From Xanthobacteraceae bacterium (lineage in GTDB: Bacteria > Pseudomonadota > Alphaproteobacteria > Rhizobiales > Xanthobacteraceae), in contig JALHRD010000005.1 in the NCBI GenBank assembly GCA_022841625.1, positions 1 to 64,000 of the forward strand: a stretch of 64,000 nucleotides of DNA, in the 5' to 3' direction. Position 1 is the first letter of the stretch, and every line of letters begins with the position of its first letter. The translations under genes were made by a program, and so were the position numbers. Positions 38,310-47,162 of this stretch are shown piece by piece. A model generated the notes under the pieces. That model saw only the letters and a program-made list of their open reading frames with translations, searched no databases and was not told where the DNA came from.

Positions 38310-39293
38310 ATGAAGCACCCATTAAAGCGCCGCCAATTCCTTCAGCTTTCGGCCGCCGCCGCCGCGACCCTCGCCGCGTCGGCGGCTGGGGCACAGTCCT
38401 ACCCGACCCGGCCGGTCCGCATGATCGTTCCGTTCGGCCCCGGCGGCCCGACCGATGTCGCCGCGCGGCTGATCGCACAAAAGCTGTCGGAAAATCTCGG
38501 CCGCAATTTCCTGGTCGAGAACGTCGTCGGTGCCAGCAGCAATATCGGCACCGCGCAGGCCGCAAAGGCGGCGCCGGACGGCTACACGCTGCTGGTCACC
38601 GTCAACAATCTCGTCATCAACCCGCCGCTGTTCGAGAAAGTCGCGTTCGACCCCTACAAGGATTTCGATCCGATCGTGCGCGCGGTCGGGTTTTCGTCGG
38701 CGTTCGCGGTGCATCCGTCGGTGCCGGCAACCAGCGTCAAGGAACTGATCGCGGTCATTAAAGCCAATCCAGGCAAATACAGTTACGCGTCGCCTGGCCT
38801 CGGCACCCCCTCGCATCTGCTCGGCGAACAGTTCCGCGTGCTGCACGATCTTGACATCGTGCACGTCCCCTATGGCGGCAGCGGCCCCGCGATCACCGCG
38901 GCGATTGCGGGTCATACGCCGATCTGCTTTGCCGCAATGTCGGCGGCGGCGCCGCAGGCACGTGCCGGCAAGCTGCGGGTGCTCGCGGTGCTGAGCAAGA
39001 ACCCTTCGTCGTCGATGCCGGAGGTCCCCACCATTGCGGCCGCCGGTTTTCCGGGCCTCGACGGCGATGGCTGGGTGGGCGCGCTGGCGCCGGCAGGAAC
39101 GCCGAAGGCGATCATTGCCCTGCTCAATAGTCAGATCAACGCCATCATCGCGCTGCCGGAGTCGCGGGAGAAATTCGCTTCGCTTGGCCTCGATCTCGTC
39201 GGCGGCACGCCCGAGGATTTCGCGCGCGACATGCGTGCCGAAGGCGAGAAATGGGCCAAGGTCATCAAGGCGGCCAACATCAAAGCGAATTAG
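38310..39293 (+). CDS. Tripartite tricarboxylate transporter receptor (Bug family) 2
   Basis: This 327-residue second Bug-type periplasmic receptor has a twin-arginine-like leader (LKRRQFLQLSAAAAATLAASAAGAQ), followed by YPTRPVRMIVPFGPGGPTDVAARL. The block SPGLGTPSHLLGEQF matches the family. As for the first receptor, no membrane components are nearby. Receptors of this type are often orphans that use shared permeases or act as sensors. The ribosome site is weak. Confidence 0.88.
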   Translation: MKHPLKRRQFLQLSAAAAATLAASAAGAQSYPTRPVRMIVPFGPGGPTDVAARLIAQKLSENLGRNFLVENVVGASSNIGTAQAAKAAPDGYTLLVTVNNLVINPPLFEKVAFDPYKDFDPIVRAVGFSSAFAVHPSVPATSVKELIAVIKANPGKYSYASPGLGTPSHLLGEQFRVLHDLDIVHVPYGGSGPAITAAIAGHTPICFAAMSAAAPQARAGKLRVLAVLSKNPSSSMPEVPTIAAAGFPGLDGDGWVGALAPAGTPKAIIALLNSQINAIIALPESREKFASLGLDLVGGTPEDFARDMRAEGEKWAKVIKAANIKAN

Positions 39294-39322
39294 AGCGGCC
39301 GCAGACAACAGGGAGAATGCAC

Positions 39323-40156
39323 ATGGCGGGACGATTATTGCTTGCCGCGCTGGGGGCGACCCTGGCGAGCATCATCACCGCGGCGTCGGCGAGCGCGCAG
39401 ATTGCACCGAAGGTTCTGACGCCGGGAGTCGCCCAGCCCGCCTCCGCGATCTATATCGGCAACAGCTTTTTCTATTATAACAACAGCCTGCACAATCATG
39501 TGGGGCAGCTATTGCGCGCCGCCGACCCCGCCTATCGGTTTCGCGCGACCTCGGTGACCATCAGCGGCTCGGGCTCCGACTGGCACGATGTCGGCTCCTA
39601 TTTCCGACCCAATGCCATCGGCCGCTATTCGTTCGACACCAACAACAACATCGTATTCAACAAGATCGAACGGTTGTTCGACTTGGCCATCATGATGGAT
39701 TGCAGCCAGTGCCCGGTGCATGCCCAGCTGCGGCCGGTGTTCTTCGAACACATGAAGCAGCACGCCGCCACCGTCCGCAAACACGGCGCCCAGCCGGTGT
39801 TGTTCATGTCCTGGGCCTATGCCGACGCGCCCGAGATGACCACCCCGCTTGCCGACGCCTATACCACCGCCGGCAACGACAACGACGCCTTCGTCATCCC
39901 GGTCGGGCTCGCCTTCGCGCGCGCGATGGCGCAGCGGCCGGCGCTCAATCTCTATGTTGCCGACAAACGCCATCCGAGCCTCGCTGGAACCTATCTCGCC
40001 GCCGCCACGACCTATGGCGCGCTGTTCAAGAAATCCCCGGTCGGGTTGAAGTACGCCGCCGGGCTCGACCAGGAGACCGCGGGCTTTTTGCAGACCACCG
40101 CGTGGGAGACATTAAATGCGTATCTCGCGCCGCTCGGCACGACGGCGCGGAACTAA
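39323..40156 (+). CDS. Exported SGNH-hydrolase-like protein
   Basis: The 277-residue protein has a signal peptide ending near ASAQ. The block IYIGNSFFYYNNSLHNHVGQLL resembles the nucleophile-containing first SGNH/DUF4886 block. Near the C-terminus, KRHPSLAGTYLAA could supply the catalytic histidine. It contains a vicinal CSQC pair. Probably a periplasmic esterase or sugar deacetylase, not certain. GGGAG is seven bases before the ATG. Its 3' end overlaps the end of mutY by 45 bp, tail to tail. Confidence 0.72.
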   Translation: MAGRLLLAALGATLASIITAASASAQIAPKVLTPGVAQPASAIYIGNSFFYYNNSLHNHVGQLLRAADPAYRFRATSVTISGSGSDWHDVGSYFRPNAIGRYSFDTNNNIVFNKIERLFDLAIMMDCSQCPVHAQLRPVFFEHMKQHAATVRKHGAQPVLFMSWAYADAPEMTTPLADAYTTAGNDNDAFVIPVGLAFARAMAQRPALNLYVADKRHPSLAGTYLAAATTYGALFKKSPVGLKYAAGLDQETAGFLQTTAWETLNAYLAPLGTTARN

Positions 40157-41242
40157 ATCATCAAGCGCATGCGCCACGACCTTGCGCATGACGCTGGGTA
40201 ACGCCTCGCCCGCCAGTTCCGCGATCGCAACCCAGCGGGTCCCTGCCGGCGCGTTGGCGCTATGCGGCAGCTTGGTCGCATAGACCACAAGCTCCAGCGG
40301 AAAATGCGTGAACACATGCCTGACGGCGCCCGGCAACCGCCGCCAAGAAGCGCGTGCGAGGCGCGGCGCCTCTTTTAGCGCCTGATCGTTGTCGAAGTCG
40401 TGCGACCAGACCGTGGTCGGCACCTCGGTCATGCCGCCCAGCAATCCTTTCGGAGGCCGACTGCGCAGCAGCATGCGGCCATCGGCGGAAACCACCACGA
40501 ACGCCGCCCCGCGCCGCAACCGGCCTTCCCGCTTCGGCGTTTTGCGCGGAAACGATTGCGGATCGCCGCGCCGGCGCGCCGCGCAGCTGTCGATCCACGG
40601 GCAAAGCGCGCAGGCCGGCTTGGCCGGCGTGCAGAGGGTGGCGCCAAGATCCATCAGCGCCTGGGCAAAATCGCCGGCCCGCTGCGCGGGTGCGAGCGAT
40701 TGCGCGCGGCGATGAATCTCCGGCTTGGCCGCCGGCAGTTCTTCCTCAATGGCAAATAGCCGGCTCAACACCCGCTCGACATTGCCATCGACCGGCACGG
40801 TGCGATGGTTAAACGCGATCGCGGCAATCGCGGCGGCGGTATAACGGCCGATTCCCGGCAGCTCCACGAGCGCCGCCTCGGTTTCGGGAAAACCGCCCCG
40901 CGCGGCCACCGCTTGGGCACAGGCGTGCAGGTTGCGCGCCCGCGCGTAATAGCCGAGCCCGGCCCATAGCCGCAGCACATCGTCGAGCGTCGCCGCCGCC
41001 AGCGCGTCGACATCGGGCCAGCGCGCGACAAAGCGCATGAAATACGGCGCCACCGTTTTCACGGTGGTCTGTTGCAGCATGATTTCCGACAGCCAAACCC
41101 GATAGGGATCGATCGCCGCGCCGGGCCTGGCCCGCCACGGCAGCGCCCGCGCGTGCCGGTCGTACCAGTCCAGCAGATCGCCGGACTTCGCGCTCCGCTG
41201 GGGCGCAACGCCCGGGCGCGTCGTGGTTTTGCGATTGCGCAT
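40112..41242 (-). CDS. mutY: A/G-specific adenine glycosylase MutY
   Basis: The 376-residue base-excision repair enzyme removes adenine mispaired with 8-oxoguanine. WLSEIMLQQTTVKTVAPYFMRF and the helix-hairpin-helix LPGIGRYTAAAIAAIAF precede the catalytic region. The 4Fe-4S loop is CTPAKPACALCPWIDSC. A NUDIX-like C-terminal domain recognises oxoguanine (LLRSRPPKGLLGGMTEVPT). The first ATG after the divergent promoter was chosen; its ribosome site is weak. It is divergent from dciA across 75 bp. Confidence 0.95.
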   Translation of the reverse strand: MRNRKTTTRPGVAPQRSAKSGDLLDWYDRHARALPWRARPGAAIDPYRVWLSEIMLQQTTVKTVAPYFMRFVARWPDVDALAAATLDDVLRLWAGLGYYARARNLHACAQAVAARGGFPETEAALVELPGIGRYTAAAIAAIAFNHRTVPVDGNVERVLSRLFAIEEELPAAKPEIHRRAQSLAPAQRAGDFAQALMDLGATLCTPAKPACALCPWIDSCAARRRGDPQSFPRKTPKREGRLRRGAAFVVVSADGRMLLRSRPPKGLLGGMTEVPTTVWSHDFDNDQALKEAPRLARASWRRLPGAVRHVFTHFPLELVVYATKLPHSANAPAGTRWVAIAELAGEALPSVMRKVVAHALDDLVPRRRAERREIRI

Positions 41243-41317
41243 GATCTTATCGGGAAGTCGGTGCTCAACCCGGCTATTCGGCGTTATGCTTGAACTGCTA
41301 CTATCACAATACCCGGC

Positions 41318-41815
41318 ATGACAGAGCAGCCCCCCACGAACAAGCCCTGGAAGACCCAAGCGCGCCCGCTTGCGGATATCCTGCGCGGCACCATCAAGGA
41401 CGCCTTCGCCAAACAAGGCTTCGCGGCAACCGAACTCATCACCCGTTGGCCCGAGATTATCGGACCCGAAATCGCGGCCCATTGCGAGCCGGAGAAAATC
41501 CAATGGCCGCGCGCCGCCCGTGGCGCCGACGATTCGCCGCCGGGCACATTGGTGCTGCGGGTCGAAGGCCCGACGGCGATTGAAATCCAGCATCTGTCGC
41601 GGGTGATCCTCGAGCGAGTCAATCGCTTCTTCGGCTGGCAGGCCGTCGCGGAGCTACGGCTGCGGCAGGCCCCGCTCGGCCGGCGTGAAAAGCCGAAGCC
41701 GCCGGTCGCCGACCACGCGGCAGCCGACCGCATCGCCGCCGCGATGACGGAGATCCACGACGAGAAACTCCGCGCCGCATTGGCCCGGCTCGCGGCGAGC
41801 GTCGCCAAATCCTGA
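41318..41815 (+). CDS. dciA: DciA-like DUF721 protein
   Basis: The 165-residue protein has an N-terminal DUF721 domain (PLADILRGTIKDAFAKQGFAATELITRWPEIIGPEIAAHCEPEKI and VLRVEGPTAIEIQHLSRVILERVNRFFG). DciA loads or operates the replicative helicase in bacteria lacking DnaC. The C-terminal third is low-complexity and basic, then helical. It is divergent from mutY and upstream of dsbA, a common alphaproteobacterial order. Confidence 0.85.
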   Translation: MTEQPPTNKPWKTQARPLADILRGTIKDAFAKQGFAATELITRWPEIIGPEIAAHCEPEKIQWPRAARGADDSPPGTLVLRVEGPTAIEIQHLSRVILERVNRFFGWQAVAELRLRQAPLGRREKPKPPVADHAAADRIAAAMTEIHDEKLRAALARLAASVAKS

Positions 41816-41937
41816 AAGGGAAACTGACAGACCTCACAATCTCTTGACCGGACGGCCTGTCTTTGCCGCAATTATTCGGTCAAAATAGGCTATCTGCATC
41901 GCCTTGCGCCATCGGCCGGCAACTTACGGAGCGTCCT

Positions 41938-42579
41938 GTGAAAACCACCCGTCGCGAGTTTACCTGGGGCGCTAGTGCGCTGACCTTAAGTACGGCCCTC
42001 GGCGGCCTCGCCACCATGGCGCTGGTTGCGCCGGCGTCGGCGCAGGCGCTCCTGATGCAACCCAGCCCGCTCGGCGACATGGCGCTCGGCGACGAAAAAG
42101 CGCCGATCACCATCATCGAATACGCCTCGATGACCTGCCCGCATTGCGCGGCATTCCACGCCACGACCTATCCGGAACTCAAGAAGCGCTACATCGACAC
42201 CGGCAAGGTCCGCTTCATCTTCCGCGAATTCCCGCTCGACCAGCTCGCCCTGGCGGCGTTCCTGCTGGCCCGCTGCTCCGGCCCCGACAAATATTTCCCA
42301 ATGATCGAAACCTTGTTCCAGCTTCAGAAGGAATGGGTCACGCAAAAGCCGCTCGGACCGCTGATGGCGATCGCCAAGCAAGCCGGGATGAGCGAGCCGG
42401 CCTTCAACGACTGCCTGCAAGACCAGAAGCTGATCGATGGCATCGAGGAAGTGCGGCAGCGGGGGATGAAGCTCAATGTCCAGTCCACCCCGTTCTTCTT
42501 CGTCAATGGTAAGCCGATGCGCGGCAGCTACTCGATTGAGGAATTTGAGAAGGCGATGGCCCCCTATCTCAAGGGCTGA
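41938..42579 (+). CDS. DsbA-family thiol-disulfide protein
   Basis: This 213-residue exported thioredoxin-fold protein has a GTG start with GGAG at good distance. A twin-arginine-like leader (TTRREFTWGASALTLS) ends near ASA. The active site is ASMTCPHCAAFH and the cis-proline loop is QSTPFFFVNGK. It should oxidise or isomerise thiols in the periplasm. Its last 36 codons are duplicated 847 bp downstream, beyond a toxin-antitoxin pair, with five synonymous differences. The resident 3' end may therefore have been exchanged or duplicated during insertion. Confidence 0.9.
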   Translation: MKTTRREFTWGASALTLSTALGGLATMALVAPASAQALLMQPSPLGDMALGDEKAPITIIEYASMTCPHCAAFHATTYPELKKRYIDTGKVRFIFREFPLDQLALAAFLLARCSGPDKYFPMIETLFQLQKEWVTQKPLGPLMAIAKQAGMSEPAFNDCLQDQKLIDGIEEVRQRGMKLNVQSTPFFFVNGKPMRGSYSIEEFEKAMAPYLKG

Positions 42580-42589
42580 TTAAGGGTTT
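42469..42589. repeat. Direct repeat, dsbA 3' end (left copy)
   Basis: This 121-bp left copy of a direct repeat covers the last 36 codons of dsbA, its stop, and TTAAGGGTTT. The right copy at 43316-43435 differs by five C/T changes and a single-base gap just after the stop. The two copies bracket 726 bp carrying a toxin-antitoxin module. Confidence 0.9.
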
Positions 42590-42668
42590 CGCGTGGCTGC
42601 CGCCCGTCCGCTCTGTCGGCAGCGGGGCCCATGTTTAGCCCATGTTTAAAGGAGAATTTTGTGGTACA

Positions 42669-42905
42669 ATGGCTACAATGACGCCAACGACCAAAACCCT
42701 CCTCGAAAAAATCTCCTCATGGCCGGAACGGGACCAAGAGGAACTTGCGGAATATGCGCGCGAAATCGAAGCGCGGCGCGCCGGCGTTTATGTCTTGAGT
42801 GATGAGGAGTGGGCCGATTTACAAGAGGGAATTGCTCAAGCTGATCGGGGTGAATTTGCGCTTGATGAGGTCGTAGCAAAAGCTGACAAGCGACATGGTG
42901 TATGA
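42669..42905 (+). CDS. Antitoxin of a RelE/ParE-type module
   Basis: The 78-residue protein is rich in Glu and Ala (ERDQEELAEYAREIEARRAG, DEEWADLQEGIAQADRGEFA), like antitoxins that pair with ParE/RelE toxins. Its last codons overlap the toxin start (ATGA). AGGAG lies 14 bases before the ATG at 42669; an earlier in-frame ATG at 42642 would lie on the ribosome site. The frame is intact, unlike the toxin. Confidence 0.72.
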   Translation: MATMTPTTKTLLEKISSWPERDQEELAEYAREIEARRAGVYVLSDEEWADLQEGIAQADRGEFALDEVVAKADKRHGV

Positions 42906-43190
42906 AGGTTCGTTACACGTCTCGCGCATTCGCTGAACGAGAGAGAATTTTTTCATACCTTGATAGAGCGAAGCCCGAAAGCCGCTCAAAAAGTGATTAG
43001 CCGGATCGTTGGAAGAATACGAACGCTTGAACACCATCCGTACAGCGGAAGGAGAACCGACCGGGGCGACCTCTATACATTTTGGGTCGCCGCCACGACA
43101 TACCGCGTGTACTACCGCATCGACGGTGACGAGGTGGTTATCATCCACATCAGGCATACATCGCAGCGTCCGTGGCGGGGAGAAGAGTAG
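42902..43190 (+). pseudogene. ParE/RelE-family toxin, frameshifted
   Basis: The N-terminal part (MKVRYTSRAFAERERIFSYL) is read from the ATG overlapping the antitoxin stop. It then shifts frame near 42962 and hits TAG at 42998-43000. The remainder continues in the +1 frame as IERSPKAAQKVISRIVGRI, then PYSGRRTD, TTYRVYYRIDGDEVVIIHIRH. Joined, the two halves give a complete toxin of about 95 residues. Removing one base (for example the G at 42962) would restore it. The toxin is probably inactive unless this is a sequencing error. Confidence 0.78.
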
Positions 43191-43315
43191 CGCCGACAAC
43201 AGTCGACGATCCACTTCGGCAACACCGGGGAGACGAACCCTGGCAAATTGTCCAACACGTGGCGGACGGGCACGCTGCTTCGGCTATGCTCGACTCTGCG
43301 TGGGCGCTGGCAATC
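43191..43315. other. Island remnant between the toxin and the dsbA repeat
   Basis: This 125-bp stretch shows no gene. A frame through it runs into the duplicated dsbA end but has no domain of its own. It probably came in with the toxin-antitoxin module. Confidence 0.4.
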
Positions 43316-43435
43316 AAGCTCAACGTCCAGTCCACTCCGTTCTTTTTCGTCAATGGTAAGCCGATGCGCGGCAGCTATTCGATTGAGGAATTCGAGAAGG
43401 CGATGGCCCCCTATCTCAAGGGCTGATAAGGGTTT
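43316..43435 (+). pseudogene. Duplicated dsbA 3' fragment (right copy)
   Basis: The last 36 codons of dsbA, starting KLNVQSTPFFFVNGKPMRG, with stop codon and TAAGGGTTT, are repeated here without the rest of the gene. All five nucleotide differences from the left copy are synonymous third-position C/T changes (Asn, Thr, Phe, Tyr, Phe codons). Both copies therefore evolved as coding sequence before the duplication became fixed. Confidence 0.88.
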
Positions 43436-43513
43436 TTCCAGGCTATCCCGGCGCTGACGGGTGGCCCGGCGGCGGCCACGAAAGCCAGCCGATTTCGTTT
43501 ACTTTTTGTTGCG

Positions 43514-43627
43514 GAATCAGTTGGTCCGATTCATTCTCCCGCCCGATGCGGCACCTTCCTCGACCCAGCGCATGGGCGCGAGTCTTGGATGGATTCGCAT
43601 CGTTCCGCCGCGCCGCGGAACGATGCG
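43514..43627 (+). promoter_or_regulatory. GANTC cluster and hairpin upstream of smc
   Basis: Four GANTC sites lie within 83 bp: GAATC 43514-43518, GATTC 43528-43532, GAGTC 43580-43584 and GATTC 43592-43596. The last abuts a 13-bp inverted repeat (43596-43608 and 43615-43627, inner arms GCATCGTTCCGC, loop CGCGCC). Random expectation is one GANTC per 256 bp. Because ccrM is present, this is a candidate methylation-controlled promoter for smc. The hairpin may instead be a terminator for the upstream unit, but no T-run follows it. Confidence 0.55.
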
Positions 43628-43694
43628 TGATTTGGCTCGCACCGGCGTACCGCCCGTTGCTATCGACCTGTCGTAACCTTGGAATGTCCGTCCG

Positions 43695-46600
43695 ATGAAA
43701 CTGACGCGCCTGCGCCTGCTCGGCTTCAAGTCCTTCGTCGAGCCCACCGATTTCCTGATCGAGCCGGGCCTGACCGGCGTGGTCGGGCCGAACGGCTGCG
43801 GCAAATCCAATCTGGTCGAGGCGTTACGCTGGGTGATGGGCGAAACCTCGCACAAGTCGCTACGCGCCGCCGACATGGACGACGTGATCTTCTCCGGCAC
43901 CAACGGTCGGCCGTCACGCAACCACGCCGAAGTCGGCATGCATATCGACAACCGCGCTCGCAAGGCGCCGGCGCAGTTCAACGATCACGAGCAACTCGAT
44001 ATTTCGCGCCGGATCGAGCGCGACAAGGGCTCGACCTATCGCATCAACGGCCGCGAAGTGCGCGCCCGTGACGTCCATATCCTGTTCGCGGATGCCTCAA
44101 CCGGCTCGCGCTCGCCGGCGCTGGTGCACCAGGGTCGCATCGGCGAGATCATCCAGGCCAAGCCCGAGCAGCGCCGGCGCGTGCTTGAAGAAGCCGCCGG
44201 CATTTCCGGCCTGCATGCACGACGACACGAAGCCGAGCTGCGATTGCGCGCCGCGGAGCAGAACCTTGCGCGTATCGAGGACGTGATCAACCAGCTCGCC
44301 AGCCAGGTCGACTCGCTCAAAAAGCAGGCGCGCCAGGCGCTCCGCTATCGCGCCATAGCGGCCCAGGTGCGCACCGCCGAAGCGACCCTGTTCCACCTGC
44401 GCTGGGTCGGCGCCAATGCGGAACTCGCCGAGGCCGAACAGGGGCGCAACCAGGCGGTTCGCGTGGTCGGCGAACGGACCGGAGAACAGGCGCAAGCCTC
44501 GACGCGCCAAGCCGAAGCATCGGCCGCCATGCCGCCGCTGCGCGAAGCGGAAGCGCGCGCCGCCGCGGCGCTGCAACGGCTGGTGATCGCCCGCGAAACG
44601 CTTGAGCAGGAAGAGACCCGCGCCCGCGACCGCATGGCCGAACTCGACCAACGCCTGATCCAGCTCGACGCCGACATCGAACGCGAGCGCCTGCAAGCGG
44701 CCGATGCCGAAAAGGCGCTGGCGCGCTTTGCGGCCGAAGAAGAAACGGTGCGCCGAGAAGCGACCGCCAATGCGGCAAAGCAGACTGGCGTCGACCGGCT
44801 GGTTTCGGAGGCCGACACGGTGCTGGCAGCCACCGAAAAAACATTCGGCGAACTGACCGGAACCCTGGCCGACCTCACCGCGCGCCGCAACCAACTGCAA
44901 TCGGCGATCGATTCGCAAAGCGAGCGTCGCAAGCGGGTCGATGATGAACTCGCAGGCGTCGAAGCCGAACTGACCCAACTCGGCGCGGATGCGACCGGTC
45001 GGCCCGATCTCGTGGCGTTGGCCAAAGTCGCCGACACGGCGCAAGCCGCCGCCGCCGAGGCCGAAGCGCTGGCCGTGCGCGCCGAAACCGCCCATTCTGG
45101 CGCGCGGCAAGCGCTCGACCTGGCGCGCGAACCGCTGGCGGACGCCGAGCGCCGCGCGCAGCGACTCGACACCGAATCCAGGACGCTGGCTAAACTTCTG
45201 CATGTCGACACCAAGGGCCTGTGGCCGTCGGTAATCAACGACATCACCGTGACCAAAGGCTATGAGGCAGCGCTCGGCGCCGCCCTCGGCGACGACCTCG
45301 AAGCGCCGGTCGACCCGTCATCGCCGATTCGCTGGGCCGGGGCGGCGGTCGAGCCTGACGACCCGCATTTGCCCGAAGGCGCCGAATCGTTGCGGCAACA
45401 CGTCCAGGCGCCGGCCGCGCTGACGCGCCGCCTTGCCCAGATCGGCGTCATCGACCGCGCCGACGCGCCGCGTTTTCTTGCCATGCTCAAGCCGGGTCAA
45501 CGCCTGGTGTCCCGGGATGGCGACCTCTGGCGCTGGGACGGATTTTCAGTCGCCGCCAACGCGCCGACCGGCGCCGCGCGACGGCTTGCCGGCAAGAACC
45601 GCCTCACCGACATCGAAGCCGAGCTGAACGCGGTCCGCGGCGAGGTCGATGCCAAGCGCCGCTCGGTCGAGACCGCCGAGGCCGCCGTGCGCGCGGCGGA
45701 GCTGGCCGAAACCGACGCCCGCGCGCAATGGCGCGAGTTGCAACGCGCGGCCGCGACCGCGCGCGAACAGCATGCCAATGCCGAACGCGAAGCCGGCCGC
45801 GACGCCGCCCGCGTGTCGGCGCTGACCGAGGCACGGAGCCGCCTTGTCGCCGGTCGCGACGAGGCGATCCTGGCGCTGCAACAAGCCGAGAGCGAACTCG
45901 CCGCGCTGGCGCCCGCGGCCGACATCGAGGCCCTGCTCGCCACCGTGCGCGGCGACATCGACACCCACCGCTCCCATCTCGCCGAAGTACGCGCCGAAGC
46001 GCAGGCCTTGGCGCGCGAGGCGGAGCTGTCCACACGACGGATCGCGCAAATCGGTACCGAACGCGACGGCTGGATTTCCCGCAAGGAAAATGCCGCGTCC
46101 CATCTTGCAGCGCTCCAACTGCGGGCTGAGGAAACCGCCGCCGAACGCGCCAGCCTCGCCGAAGCGCCGGCGGTCTTTGCCGAGAAGCGCACGGCGCTGA
46201 TTGGCGAGCTCGAAATCGCCGAAGCCGCGCGCCGCTCGGCCGCCGACCAACTCGCCCTTTCCGAGAACGCGCTTGCCGCCGCCGATCGCGCCGCCCGCGC
46301 AGCCCTCGAAGCTGCCAGCGCCGCGCGCGAGGAGGCTGCACGGGCCGAAGAACGTTTCGCCGGCGCCAACCGACGCCTCGCCGATATCGAGCACGAAATC
46401 CGCGAAATGCTGGAGGCCGAACCCGCAGCACTTGCCGAACTCGCCGAGCTTGCACCCGGCGCGGAATTGCCGGCCGCCGCCGATGTCGAGACCAAGCTCG
46501 ACCGGATCCGCCGCGAACGCGAGCGGCTCGGCGCCGTCAACCTGCGCGCCGAGGAGGAATTGCGCGAAGTCGAGACCCAGCACGGCAATCTCGCCAAAGA

Positions 46601-47153
46601 ACGCGACGATTTGGTCGAAGCCATCAAACGGTTCCGCCAGGGCATCCAGAGTCTCAATCGAGAAGCGCGCGAGCGGCTGCTGGCCTCGTTCGACGTGGTC
46701 AATGGCCACTTCAAGAAGCTGTTCGCGGAATTGTTCGGCGGCGGCACCGCCGAACTGCAACTGGTCGAGGCCGAGGATCCGCTGGAGGCCGGGCTTGAGA
46801 TCGTTGCCAAGCCGCCGGGCAAGAAGCCGGCGACGCTCTCGCTGCTGTCAGGCGGCGAGCAAGCGCTGACCGCGCTCGCGTTAATCTTCGCGGTCTTCCT
46901 CACCAACCCCGCGCCGATCTGCGTCCTGGACGAAGTCGACGCCCCGCTCGACGATCACAACATCGAACGCTTCTGCGACCTGCTCGACGAGATGACGCGC
47001 TCGACCGACACTCGCTTTGTGATCATCACCCACAACCCGATCACCATGGCGCGGATGAACCGCCTGTTCGGCGTAACCATGGCCGAGCGCGGCGTTTCGC
47101 AACTGGTGTCGGTTGACCTCGAAGACGCGGTCAAGCTGCGCGAGGCAAGTTAG
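43695..47153 (+). CDS. smc: Chromosome segregation protein SMC
   Basis: The 1152-residue SMC ATPase condenses and organises the chromosome. The N-terminal Walker A lies in VVGPNGCGKSNLVEALRWVMGE. Long Ala/Glu/Arg-rich coiled coils surround a hinge near residues 510-620 (LWPSVINDITVTKGYEAALGAALG). The C-terminal head carries the signature LSLLSGGEQALTALALIFAVF and Walker B PICVLDEVDAPLDD. The length is normal. The start ATG follows the GANTC-rich region. ScpA and ScpB are not in the window. Confidence 0.97.
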   Translation: MKLTRLRLLGFKSFVEPTDFLIEPGLTGVVGPNGCGKSNLVEALRWVMGETSHKSLRAADMDDVIFSGTNGRPSRNHAEVGMHIDNRARKAPAQFNDHEQLDISRRIERDKGSTYRINGREVRARDVHILFADASTGSRSPALVHQGRIGEIIQAKPEQRRRVLEEAAGISGLHARRHEAELRLRAAEQNLARIEDVINQLASQVDSLKKQARQALRYRAIAAQVRTAEATLFHLRWVGANAELAEAEQGRNQAVRVVGERTGEQAQASTRQAEASAAMPPLREAEARAAAALQRLVIARETLEQEETRARDRMAELDQRLIQLDADIERERLQAADAEKALARFAAEEETVRREATANAAKQTGVDRLVSEADTVLAATEKTFGELTGTLADLTARRNQLQSAIDSQSERRKRVDDELAGVEAELTQLGADATGRPDLVALAKVADTAQAAAAEAEALAVRAETAHSGARQALDLAREPLADAERRAQRLDTESRTLAKLLHVDTKGLWPSVINDITVTKGYEAALGAALGDDLEAPVDPSSPIRWAGAAVEPDDPHLPEGAESLRQHVQAPAALTRRLAQIGVIDRADAPRFLAMLKPGQRLVSRDGDLWRWDGFSVAANAPTGAARRLAGKNRLTDIEAELNAVRGEVDAKRRSVETAEAAVRAAELAETDARAQWRELQRAAATAREQHANAEREAGRDAARVSALTEARSRLVAGRDEAILALQQAESELAALAPAADIEALLATVRGDIDTHRSHLAEVRAEAQALAREAELSTRRIAQIGTERDGWISRKENAASHLAALQLRAEETAAERASLAEAPAVFAEKRTALIGELEIAEAARRSAADQLALSENALAAADRAARAALEAASAAREEAARAEERFAGANRRLADIEHEIREMLEAEPAALAELAELAPGAELPAAADVETKLDRIRRERERLGAVNLRAEEELREVETQHGNLAKERDDLVEAIKRFRQGIQSLNREARERLLASFDVVNGHFKKLFAELFGGGTAELQLVEAEDPLEAGLEIVAKPPGKKPATLSLLSGGEQALTALALIFAVFLTNPAPICVLDEVDAPLDDHNIERFCDLLDEMTRSTDTRFVIITHNPITMARMNRLFGVTMAERGVSQLVSVDLEDAVKLREAS

Positions 47154-47162
47154 GATTTCTCT

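Noticed and set aside
43172-43426. 84-codon gene before smc
   Set aside because: Its only recognisable part is the duplicated dsbA end; the rest has no family or ribosome site.
45497-46906. Ser/Ala/Arg-rich 469-codon frame opposite smc
   Set aside because: It is an antisense artefact of the Ala/Glu-rich coiled-coil codons of smc.
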